64,000 nt of DNA, taken from assembly GCF_900128945.1 (NCBI RefSeq), contig NZ_FQUD01000001.1, forward strand, positions 558,001 to 622,000. The letters run 5' to 3'. Position numbers and translations under genes: made by a program. Under the pieces are notes generated by a model, which was not told where the DNA came from, made no database searches, and was given only the letters and a program-made list of their open reading frames with translations. Shown piece after piece: positions 17,835 to 27,449 of this stretch (the first letter of the stretch is position 1; every line of letters begins with the position of its first letter). This DNA comes from Chryseobacterium sp. OV279 (lineage in GTDB: Bacteria > Bacteroidota > Bacteroidia > Flavobacteriales > Weeksellaceae).

Positions 17835-18410
17835 ATGAAAAATCTATTTTTAATTATAGTAACAATGCTTTCATTTTTATGTAAAGCACAAGAGTATCCT
17901 CTTAATACTGATCCGAGTGAGATACCAAACAATGCTTATTTGAAAGATACGAATAATGAATTGGATAAATATGTTGGGCTTTGGAAAGGTAGTTGGGACG
18001 GAAAGACACTTTATCTTCAATTCAACAAAGTGAAAACCTCTTCTTCTATTCCCGGTGATACACATCCCTATTATAAAGATAGAATATTAGGTGCAAGGAA
18101 AGTAATTGCATCAAACGGAATAATAGAAATTGATAAGATTACAAATTTTAACAATATAGATCCTGAGTTTACTGGTATTTCTGGTAGTTTACGAAATGGA
18201 AATTGGAAAAGACTTTATTTTTATCCTCAAAATATGTGTGGAAAATCGGCAGCTTTAGATATTACAAATTTCTCTGGAAATCAAATGACGCTCCACTTTG
18301 AGTATATGCCAAGTATTTATAAAGAAGATTGTGTTCATAATAGTTATGTAGCTCAAAATGATGATTTTCCCATTAACTTTCCAAAAGATATAGTATTAAC
18401 TAAGCAGTAA
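17835..18410 (+). CDS. Secreted DUF6705-like protein
   Basis: 191 residues with a signal peptide (…SFLCKAQ). The segment IPNNAYLKDTNNELDKYVGLWKG followed by WDGKTLYLQFNKVK is the characteristic start of the flavobacterial DUF6705 family, predicted as an all-beta lipocalin-like secreted protein. No catalytic residues are evident. It starts 19 bp after the JAB-like lipoprotein gene and is probably cotranscribed with it. Function unknown. Confidence 0.65.
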   Translation: MKNLFLIIVTMLSFLCKAQEYPLNTDPSEIPNNAYLKDTNNELDKYVGLWKGSWDGKTLYLQFNKVKTSSSIPGDTHPYYKDRILGARKVIASNGIIEIDKITNFNNIDPEFTGISGSLRNGNWKRLYFYPQNMCGKSAALDITNFSGNQMTLHFEYMPSIYKEDCVHNSYVAQNDDFPINFPKDIVLTKQ

Positions 18411-18414
18411 AAGT

Positions 18415-18438
18415 AAAACCTCCACGCTTGGAGGTTTT
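18415..18438 (+). terminator. Intrinsic terminator
   Basis: AAAACCTCC / GGAGGTTTT arms around a 6-nt loop lie after the DUF6705-like gene; the T-run is short. Confidence 0.75.
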
Positions 18439-18455
18439 ATTATCTAACACAGATT

Positions 18456-18920
18456 ATGAAAAATATAATATTATTATTTCTTTTTTGTTTAATTTCTTGT
18501 ACGTCACAAAAAAATAATGATGAATTTATTCAATTAGATCATTTGAATGCTGTTGTAATAGGAGGTGATAGATTAACGGTTGTATTAATTCCTACAAAAA
18601 AAAATATAAATAGGCCTGTCATCTTAAAAATCTTCAGAAAAGGAGAATACTATGATCAGAAGAGAATAACATATGAAAAGTATAAAAAAATTCAAGGGAT
18701 TATCTTAAAGATAAACCAAGATAGCATAGAATTTCCTAAAAGTAATAATTATTTGATAGGAACTCTTGATGGTGGAAGTAATTCAATAACTTTTAAAAAA
18801 GATAATTCAGAAAAAAAATTCCAGGTTCAAGGAATTTCAAAAAAATATCATGGACATTTTTATGAAGCAGCAGAACTTATTTTAGAAGCTGCAAAACTTA
18901 GTATTAATGATATTGATTAA
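18456..18920 (+). CDS. Small lipoprotein of unknown function
   Basis: 154 residues with a clear lipobox (LLFLFCLISCTS). The mature part is Lys-rich and beta-strand-like, without a recognised family. It follows the DUF6705-like gene after a terminator-like hairpin and precedes a strong bidirectional terminator. Base composition is AT-rich like the two genes before it, so the three may be one accessory module. Confidence 0.6.
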   Translation: MKNIILLFLFCLISCTSQKNNDEFIQLDHLNAVVIGGDRLTVVLIPTKKNINRPVILKIFRKGEYYDQKRITYEKYKKIQGIILKINQDSIEFPKSNNYLIGTLDGGSNSITFKKDNSEKKFQVQGISKKYHGHFYEAAELILEAAKLSINDID

Positions 18921-18963
18921 ATATTATTTTATAGAGCAATTTTGTCATACTCCAATACTGTTA

Positions 18964-19001
18964 TTTAAAATAGGCTGTCTTTTAAGACAGCCTATTTTAA
19001 A
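18964..19001. terminator. Bidirectional terminator between converging units
   Basis: An 18-bp perfect inverted repeat (TTTAAAATAGGCTGTCTT and its complement) with a 2-nt loop and flanking A/T runs lies between the small lipoprotein gene (+) and murA (-). Confidence 0.92.
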
Positions 19002-19010
19002 TAAATTCTT

Positions 19011-20318
19011 TTAAATTCTTTCAATATCAGCACCAATCGCTTTCAATCTTCCGTCAATATTTTCGTAACCTCTGTCGATTTGTTCAATATTGTGGATGAT
19101 CGATTTTCCTTCTGCAGAAAGTGCTGCGATAAGAAGTGCGTTTCCGGCTCTGATATCCGGAGAAACCATGGTTGTTCCTCTCAATGGAGCTTCCTGATTC
19201 AGCCCGATTACCGTAGCTCTGTGCGGATCACATAAAATAATCTGTGCCCCCATATCAATCAGTTTATCCACAAAGAATAATCTGGATTCAAACATTTTTT
19301 GGTGAACCAAAAGACTTCCTTTCGCCTGAGTAGCTACTACCAAAATAATCGATAATAAATCCGGTGTGAATCCTGGCCATGGAGCATCTGAAATAGTAAG
19401 GATAGATCCGTCGATAAACTTTTGGATTTTATAATTTTCCTGAGCAGGAATGAAGATGTCGTCATTACTCTGTTCAAGTTGGATTCCTAATTTTCTGAAT
19501 GTATTCGGGATAACGCCAAGCTGGCTCCAGTTTACATTTTTGATGGTGATCTCAGATTTTGTCATGGCAGCAAGACCTATCCATGATCCGATCTCTACCA
19601 TATCCGGAAGCATCGTGTGCTCCGTACCGTGAAGATGTTCTACCCCTTCAATGGTAACCAGATTGGAACCGATTCCAGAAATATTCGCGCCCATTCTGTT
19701 CAGCATTTTGCATAATTGCTGAAGGTAAGGTTCGCAGGCAGCGTTGTAAATTCTTGTTTTTCCTTTAGCAAGCGCAGCAGCCATTACAATATTTGCTGTT
19801 CCCGTTACAGAAGCCTCTTCCAGAAGGATAAATTTCCCTCTAAGTTCTTTAGCTTTTAATGAATAGAAATATTCTTCTTCATCATAATTAAATTCAGCAC
19901 CCAGTTCAACAAGTCCCTGGAAATGCGTATCCAGTCTTCTTCTTCCGATCTTATCACCACCGGGAGTTGGCATATAAGCCTCACCATAACGGGCAAGCAT
20001 CGGACCCATCAGCATAATGGAGCCTCTCAGTTTAGCACCGTCTTTTTTAAATTCGTCTGATTTTATATAATCAAAATTGACCTTATCGGCTTTGAATGTG
20101 AAATCGCCCTGGCCATTCTTGGTTACTTTTACACCAAAGTCACCCAGAATTTCAATCAGTCTGTTTACATCATGGATGTCCGGAATATTTTTGATTCTTA
20201 CCTCCTCATCTGTTAACAGGACAGCACATAAAATTTGTAAAGCTTCATTTTTAGCCCCTTGTGGAGTGATTTCCCCATGCAGCCTTTTTCCTCCTCTTAT
20301 CTGAAATGTTCCACTCAT
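19011..20318 (-). CDS. murA: UDP-N-acetylglucosamine 1-carboxyvinyltransferase
   Basis: 435 residues. MurA transfers enolpyruvate from PEP to UDP-GlcNAc, the first committed step of peptidoglycan synthesis, in the cytoplasm. Motifs include GGKRLHGEITPQGAKNEAL (catalytic Lys), KLRGSIMLMGPMLARYG, PGGDKIGRR, and C-terminal DIRAGNALLIAALSAEG. The loop residue that is Cys115 in E. coli MurA, the target of fosfomycin, is Asp122 here (codon 19953-19955), a change linked elsewhere to intrinsic fosfomycin resistance. It overlaps the upstream DUF4290 gene by 1 bp (TAATG), so the two are coupled. Confidence 0.97.
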   Translation of the reverse strand: MSGTFQIRGGKRLHGEITPQGAKNEALQILCAVLLTDEEVRIKNIPDIHDVNRLIEILGDFGVKVTKNGQGDFTFKADKVNFDYIKSDEFKKDGAKLRGSIMLMGPMLARYGEAYMPTPGGDKIGRRRLDTHFQGLVELGAEFNYDEEEYFYSLKAKELRGKFILLEEASVTGTANIVMAAALAKGKTRIYNAACEPYLQQLCKMLNRMGANISGIGSNLVTIEGVEHLHGTEHTMLPDMVEIGSWIGLAAMTKSEITIKNVNWSQLGVIPNTFRKLGIQLEQSNDDIFIPAQENYKIQKFIDGSILTISDAPWPGFTPDLLSIILVVATQAKGSLLVHQKMFESRLFFVDKLIDMGAQIILCDPHRATVIGLNQEAPLRGTTMVSPDIRAGNALLIAALSAEGKSIIHNIEQIDRGYENIDGRLKAIGADIERI

Positions 20319-21013
20319 TACTTTCTGTTTTTATGGTTGTTGTTATGCCTTCTCTTATTAGTCTGGTCTTTGTTGTTACTTGTATTGCTGTTGTTTCGTG
20401 CGTTGTTGTTTCTGCCGTTGTTGCTGTTGTTGTTTCGGCTATTGTTGTTGCTGGTGTAGTAGATCTTGCTTTTTTCGAGAGATTCTATTCCCGTAAGGTC
20501 CAGCCTGTTTTCAGACAGCTCTTTCAGGTGACGGAAAATCACATCATCCGTTACATGTTCCTTATTATAGACATTGTAAGACTTCTTCATATTGTTTGCG
20601 ATCACTTCGATCAGGGCTTCTTTTTCGTCGCCTGGTTCCAGTTCGATAGCTTTATCAATCAGTTGAAGGATACTTTTTCCGTAAAACTTAAAATCACCCT
20701 GAAGTTTAGGGTATTCCATTCTTTTAGGTTTTTCTGCCAGCTGTTCTCTGGTAGGGAAAGGATATGGGGAGTCTACGTCAAGATCATATTCTGCTAAAAT
20801 GAAAAGATGATCCCAAAGTTTATGTTTATAATTTTCTTCGTCACGGAGTTGAGGGTTTCTCTGACCCATAAAATCGATAATGGCCATAGCCATTTCACTC
20901 CTTTCCTCTTTGGTAGGGAGCTCTTTGCAGCGTTCAACCAGCTGCTGTATGATTCTGCCGTATTCCGGCATATGAAGCTGAGTTCTTTGGGTGTTATATT
21001 CCATAATATGCAA
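20318..21013 (-). CDS. DUF4290 domain-containing protein
   Basis: 231 residues, no signal peptide. The first ~180 residues are the Bacteroidota-specific DUF4290 helical domain (MEYNTQRTQLHMPEYGRIIQQLVE..., AMAIIDFMGQRNPQLRD, DHLFILAEYDLDV). The last ~45 residues are a low-complexity Asn/Arg/Lys tail with NNNSRNNNSNN-type runs, likely disordered and possibly nucleic-acid binding. It is the first gene of a two-gene operon with murA across the phylum as far as I recall. Molecular role unknown. The start may also be the ATG three codons downstream. Confidence 0.9.
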   Translation of the reverse strand: MHIMEYNTQRTQLHMPEYGRIIQQLVERCKELPTKEERSEMAMAIIDFMGQRNPQLRDEENYKHKLWDHLFILAEYDLDVDSPYPFPTREQLAEKPKRMEYPKLQGDFKFYGKSILQLIDKAIELEPGDEKEALIEVIANNMKKSYNVYNKEHVTDDVIFRHLKELSENRLDLTGIESLEKSKIYYTSNNNSRNNNSNNGRNNNARNNSNTSNNKDQTNKRRHNNNHKNRK

Positions 21014-21192
21014 ATATATGGATTAAAAGAAAAATTGTTTTGAAAATATTAAAAGTTTATGATTTTTTAATGAAATATTTATGCAGTCTTTTCTATAGAT
21101 CTTTTGGTGAAAATGAAAATATTTCCCGTTTTATAGAATTTATTTTAATAAAATTGTAATTTAGTTAATAGGTTAATAATTAAATTAATAGT

Positions 21193-22626
21193 ATGAAAAA
21201 AACACATTTTCTCGTTTCGATGCTGGTTTTAACAATTTTTAATGCTTGCCGGAACAATGATGAAAACGACAATGACAATCTCCGAAAATCAGAGTCTCAC
21301 ACGAAGACTGTAAACGTTACGACTCATGACGGCCGTCCCTTCAGTACCGGAAGCGGATCTGTATCCGGAAAATTTGTCTCCGGTCCCGGAGGCGAAGTGC
21401 TGATGCAGGGCTTTTACTGGGATGTTCCCGAAGGCGGTACCTGGTGGAATGTCGTAAAAGACAAACTGACGGCCTGGTCAGATTCAGGAATAGGGGCAGT
21501 ATGGCTTCCTCCCGCATCAAAAGCTCAGAATGGAGCCTATTCAATGGGATACGACCCTACCGATTATTATGATTTCGGAAATTTCAACCAGAACGGAAGT
21601 ACAGAAACACGGTTTGGATCCCGGACTGAACTGGAAGCTTTAATTACAAAAGCTCACGCCGAAAATATGCAGGTTTACGCAGATATTGTCATCAATCACA
21701 ACAGTGGCGGACAGTCTCAGGCAAATCCTTTTACCGGAACCAATACATGGACTGATTTCTCAGCAATCGCTTCAGGGAAATTTCCGAGAAGTTATAATGA
21801 CTTTTACAAAAATTCTTACGGGAATAATGATGAAGGTGCTTTCGGAGGATTTCCCGATCTGTGTCATGCGAATCCTTATGTACAGGACTGGCTGTGGGGA
21901 AGAGATGACTCTGTGGGAAAATACTATAAGAATGTCATGAAGTTTGACGGCTGGAGATTTGATTATGTGAAAGGCTTCGGACCTTGGGTAGTCAATTCCT
22001 GGAATAGCAATGTGGGCGGATTTTCTGTGGGCGAACTGTGGGATTCCAATGTCAATACGCTGGAATGGTGGGCTAATAATGCCAACAGTTCCGTCTTCGA
22101 TTTTGCGGCTTACTATAAAATGGATGAAGCATTTGACAACGGAAATTTAAATGTCCTGAACGATGACATGATGTGGAAAAGAAATCCGTACAAAGCCGTG
22201 ACTTTCGTAGCCAATCATGATACTGATATTATTAACAATAAAATGCCGGCCTATGCCTACATTCTTACTCATGAAGGATATCCTACCATTTTTTACCGGG
22301 ATTATGAAGAGTGGCTGAATAAAGAAAGACTGAACAACCTGATCTGGATCCACAACAACAAAGCTACCGGAACCACCTCAATCCTCTACACGGATAACGA
22401 CGAATACATTGCAAGACGTAACGGCTACAATGGAAATCCCGGACTCGTAGTCTATATCAATAATTCGACAAGCTGGCAGGAAAGATGGGTAGAAACCAAC
22501 TGGAGCAGTCAGCAAATGAAAGATTTTACCGGACATTCAAGCTGGTATCCAACGACGCAGGCTGATAAATGGGTGAAAATCCAATGTCCACCGAACAGTT
22601 ATTCAATATGGTCACTGAACCAATAA
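21193..22626 (+). CDS. Alpha-amylase lipoprotein, GH13 subfamily 7-like (archaeal type)
   Basis: 477 residues with a lipoprotein signal (LVLTIFNAC). The GH13 barrel starts at EVLMQGFYWDVPEGGTWW and carries regions DIVINH (I), GWRFDYVKG with nucleophile D257 (II), GELWD with acid/base E281 (III) and FVANHD with D343 (IV). Long stretches (WLPPASK, YSMGYDPTDYYD, KVFDF-like SVFDFAAYYKMDEAFDN, FYRDYEEWLN, NLIWIHNN) closely match my memory of Pyrococcus alpha-amylase. The archaeal Cys-Cys/His metal patch before FGGFPDLCH is not conserved. It would hydrolyse alpha-1,4 glucans at the cell surface. Monocistronic. Confidence 0.93.
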   Translation: MKKTHFLVSMLVLTIFNACRNNDENDNDNLRKSESHTKTVNVTTHDGRPFSTGSGSVSGKFVSGPGGEVLMQGFYWDVPEGGTWWNVVKDKLTAWSDSGIGAVWLPPASKAQNGAYSMGYDPTDYYDFGNFNQNGSTETRFGSRTELEALITKAHAENMQVYADIVINHNSGGQSQANPFTGTNTWTDFSAIASGKFPRSYNDFYKNSYGNNDEGAFGGFPDLCHANPYVQDWLWGRDDSVGKYYKNVMKFDGWRFDYVKGFGPWVVNSWNSNVGGFSVGELWDSNVNTLEWWANNANSSVFDFAAYYKMDEAFDNGNLNVLNDDMMWKRNPYKAVTFVANHDTDIINNKMPAYAYILTHEGYPTIFYRDYEEWLNKERLNNLIWIHNNKATGTTSILYTDNDEYIARRNGYNGNPGLVVYINNSTSWQERWVETNWSSQQMKDFTGHSSWYPTTQADKWVKIQCPPNSYSIWSLNQ

Positions 22627-22646
22627 AATTTAATGATCTAAAAACA

Positions 22647-22676
22647 AAAGCAAGGGTAATTTATCCTTGCTTTTTT
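22647..22676 (+). terminator. Intrinsic terminator
   Basis: AAAGCAAGG / CCTTGCTTTTTT hairpin lies after the amylase gene. Confidence 0.88.
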
Positions 22677-22708
22677 AATTTATAATAGAAAAGATACTCA
22701 TCAATAGG

Positions 22709-22761
22709 AACGGGCTTTAGCCCGTTTGTCGTTTTAAGAAAAATCAATTGGCTTTAGCCAA
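22709..22761. repeat. Paired GGCTTTAGCC hairpins
   Basis: Two small hairpins share a TTTA loop: AACGGGC-TTTA-GCCCGTT (22709-22726) and TTGGC-TTTA-GCCAA (22748-22761). This is a REP-like intergenic element. Only this copy was noticed in the window. Confidence 0.6.
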
Positions 22762-22776
22762 AATCATAATACAGTC

Positions 22777-22818
22777 TATCCGCAATTATCTGTGAAAATC
22801 CGTGAAATCTGTGGTTAA
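22777..22818. repeat. Dispersed ATCTGTG/ATCTGCG repeat, copy 4
   Basis: The words ATCCGCAATT, ATCTGTGAAA, ATCCGTGAA and ATCTGTGGTTAAAG lie directly beside the 3' end of the DCC-family gene. Copy 1 ends with the same ATCTGTGGTTAAA word. Confidence 0.65.
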
Positions 22819-22829
22819 AGTTAAAAACC

Positions 22830-23243
22830 TTAAACCTCAATAAATTTCTTCTTTTGTTCCCGATCCGGAAGAAAACACTTCTGATTGGCCAATTTCATTC
22901 TGTTTCTCGAAACAACATCGTACACCTGATCGCTTAAAAACGCAGGGACAAGTTTCCCAACAGCCGACAGCTTATAAACCCCACCCAAAACATTAGCAAT
23001 CTGTAAGACCGCCCGTGATTTCGTATAGTAATACTGTCCGGGTTTCCAGAGATACAGTGTGTTGAATACTTTTGATTCCAGACCTCTTTCATTCAGGAAT
23101 TTCTGCCCGAAATCAGACTGCAGGGATGCAAACATAAACCGGTCATGCTTATCCCGTTCGAGAACCCATTGTACCCAAAAATTACAGACGCCACATTCGC
23201 CGTCAAAAAATACAATATGTTGATCTTCCCAGTTCTCTCGCAT
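22830..23243 (-). CDS. DCC-family thiol-disulfide oxidoreductase-like protein (DUF393)
   Basis: 137 residues. The N-terminus carries FFDGECGVCNFWVQWVLERD, with the CxxC of the DCC (DUF393) family and the thioredoxin-like strand before it; FASLQSDFGQKFL follows. The family is predicted to be redox-active but is poorly characterised. The gene starts 11 bp after the stop of the haem-binding protein gene on the same strand, so the two form an operon, perhaps linking thiol redox to cytochrome maturation (inference). Confidence 0.9.
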   Translation of the reverse strand: MRENWEDQHIVFFDGECGVCNFWVQWVLERDKHDRFMFASLQSDFGQKFLNERGLESKVFNTLYLWKPGQYYYTKSRAVLQIANVLGGVYKLSAVGKLVPAFLSDQVYDVVSRNRMKLANQKCFLPDREQKKKFIEV

Positions 23244-23254
23244 GATGTTGATAT

Positions 23255-23716
23255 TTAGAATACCATTTTTCTTTCGGTATCTTCTTTTACTTTTTTGAAA
23301 TATTTCACAAGTTCTTTACGCTGTTCAGGGGTTAGTTTAGCATCCTGATGTCCTACGTAGTACGATTCCAGTGGCATTTCTTCTTTCCCGACCATCTCTA
23401 TACATTCTTCCAGTTTATGAGCCTGTTGTTTGGGTTCATACACTGCAAAGGTAGAGAAATTAAGATGCTTTCTGCCTTCATCTATATGATTTTTAACGAA
23501 CCATGAAGCCGGTGAAATACTTGCATACCAGGGATATTGAGTTTCGTTGGAATGACAGTCGTAGCAGGATGTGCTGATGATCTTTGCAACAGGTTCCGGT
23601 GTGTTTTTAATCTTCAGGAAATCCATTCCCGGAGTAGGCGGGGGATTGGTTTTGTCGATGGGAAAAAACTGAATGATGATAAATGCTACGAGAAGGATAA
23701 CCACTATTTTTTTCAT
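23255..23716 (-). CDS. Haem-binding domain protein (CYDCHSN cytochrome-like)
   Basis: 153 residues with an N-terminal membrane anchor (KKIVVILLVAFIIIQFFP). The motif CYDCHSNETQYPWY contains one c-type haem attachment site (CxxCH), and VGHQDAKLTPEQRKELVKYFKKV supplies the C-terminal helix of the Haem_bd family. It would be a periplasm-facing monohaem c-type protein. A paralogue lies at 32152-32607 in the copper island. Cotranscribed with the DCC gene. Confidence 0.88.
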   Translation of the reverse strand: MKKIVVILLVAFIIIQFFPIDKTNPPPTPGMDFLKIKNTPEPVAKIISTSCYDCHSNETQYPWYASISPASWFVKNHIDEGRKHLNFSTFAVYEPKQQAHKLEECIEMVGKEEMPLESYYVGHQDAKLTPEQRKELVKYFKKVKEDTERKMVF

Positions 23717-23831
23717 ATCGAATTCTTGTTTATAGTATAAAAATAATGAAATTTTAACTAAGATTCCATCTTTATATTCTTCTATCTGATGAGTTTTGCT
23801 GTTTCTATGAACAATGTGGTATTGCTATAAG

Positions 23832-24290
23832 TCACGAATAATAATAATTAATATACATATCATAGTTCGTTAAATCCCAGGTTCCTTCTAACATTTTTAT
23901 AAGGGCACTTATTATTTTGTTGAGATCTTCTGTGGGAAAAGGTTTGTTGTAGAACATCTTAAAATCTTCGTCTTTAGTAGGAATTGACTGCAGTTCTGCC
24001 GTTGTAATGTAGCTTCCTTTATTTTGAATGATATTTTTTACGTTTTGAAGAATTTGAATCATGGTCTGTTCTTCCGAAGAGTCTGATATATAGGAATCCC
24101 AAAGGAAAGCAAACCAACCTCCCATCTCCCCATTGATTACCATCCTGTGATATTCCTGAAGCTGTTCTTTTTTTGTAAAGATATATTGAATTTTTTTTAA
24201 TTCTTCATTAATGTAATGGAATGCCAGCTGCATAAATGTATCAGATGTTAAGAATCCTTTATCCTTATAATCCATATTTTCTGTTGCCAT
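23832..24290 (-). CDS. Hypothetical protein, helical
   Basis: 152 residues without signal peptide or TM segment; predicted mostly helical (YINEELKKIQYIFTKKEQLQEYHRMVINGEMGGWFAFLWDSY). No family recognised. It ends with an aromatic DMYINYYYS tail. It stands alone between the haem-binding operon and katG. Confidence 0.55.
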   Translation of the reverse strand: MATENMDYKDKGFLTSDTFMQLAFHYINEELKKIQYIFTKKEQLQEYHRMVINGEMGGWFAFLWDSYISDSSEEQTMIQILQNVKNIIQNKGSYITTAELQSIPTKDEDFKMFYNKPFPTEDLNKIISALIKMLEGTWDLTNYDMYINYYYS

Positions 24291-24612
24291 AAGTAGTTGT
24301 TAAAATCAATTAATGGGGTCAATTGGTGTATGCTCGTTGAGCAGGTATTATATTCTTAATTTCATTTAAAAAATTCACTGTTTTGTACAGTTTTAGATCA
24401 TATATTTCTGATTTCAAAAATGCTTAACGATCAAATTTAGTGATTGTTAATGATAATTGGTATGAACTGGAATGAGTTTCATTTGAATCATTCTAAATAT
24501 GCCTGTTTGCTCTTGCTTTTTATACAGATGTTCTTGAATTTTGATTAACTTAATTGCAGTATTATCTCTTTTGTTATCATGTACCCTGAGAATTTGTAAA
24601 ATTGAATTTGTT

Positions 24613-24649
24613 ATAGTTTTTAACTATCGCTTAAATTAAAATTAATAGA
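24613..24649 (+). promoter_or_regulatory. Putative OxyR binding site upstream of katG
   Basis: ATAGTTTTTAACTAT (24613-24627) matches the OxyR half-consensus ATAGnTnnnAnCTAT at every fixed position. After the expected 7-bp gap a weaker second half (ATTA...TAGA) follows. It lies immediately upstream of the -33 box, the usual place for an activator. Confidence 0.55.
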
Positions 24650-24680
24650 TTGTATTTATAAAGTAAGCTTTGTAGATTTG
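24650..24680 (+). promoter_or_regulatory. katG promoter
   Basis: TTG (24650-24652), a 20-bp spacer and TAGATTTG (24673-24680) fit the TTG-N19/20-TAnnTTTG consensus; the leader is ~45 nt. Confidence 0.65.
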
Positions 24681-24727
24681 TCAGGTCTTTAAGAATAAAC
24701 TGTATTAATCAACATAAAAAATATTAA

Positions 24728-27013
<2,286 letters not shown>

Positions 27014-27449
27014 ATAAATTAAGACATAACCGATAAAGTAATTACCCCCGGCCAGAATGGCCGGGGGTAATTTTATATTAAATAATATATCTGTTCCAAC
27101 AATTTAAAATCTTATGGTATTTATTTCACTCTTCATTACACGACAACTTATTGATCAAAATTACCCTCTAATAGAAGTTTAATGTTAACTAATTGTTATC
27201 TAAAATTGTATTTATTGAATAATTAGTTAACTATTATTTTGTAATGTGCTGATTTTTAATGGTATTTTCCTCAATTAACGTTAACTATTAGGACCTATTA
27301 GGGTATGCATAAGAAAGGCTTACTTCGGCTTTGTTTTTGAGACGAAAATTATAATTTTAATATGCGACCGTGAAATATGTTGAATTTAAGCCCTCTATTT
27401 TCACATGTTTTTATCGTGTAATTAATGATAATGTTGAAAAAATGTATTG
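27014..27449. other. Intergenic region, katG terminator then AT-rich DNA
   Basis: 436 bases with no gene. After the terminator at 27040-27074 the sequence is very AT-rich, with repeated TTAACTA/TTAACGTTAA motifs (27180-27295) that could be regulatory; nothing definite is recognised. Confidence 0.6.
27040..27074 (+). terminator. Intrinsic terminator of katG
   Basis: 14-bp perfect arms (AATTACCCCCGGCC / GGCCGGGGGTAATT), a 5-nt loop and a short T-run. Confidence 0.95.

Noticed and set aside
20259..20797. Hydrophobic Val/Leu-rich plus-strand frames opposite the DUF4290 gene
   Set aside because: They are shadows of the Asn/Arg low-complexity tail (AAC/AAT codons read as GTT/ATT).
22709..22761. 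Terminator of the amylase gene
   Set aside because: A better terminator lies upstream at 22647-22676; these hairpins look like a REP-type element.
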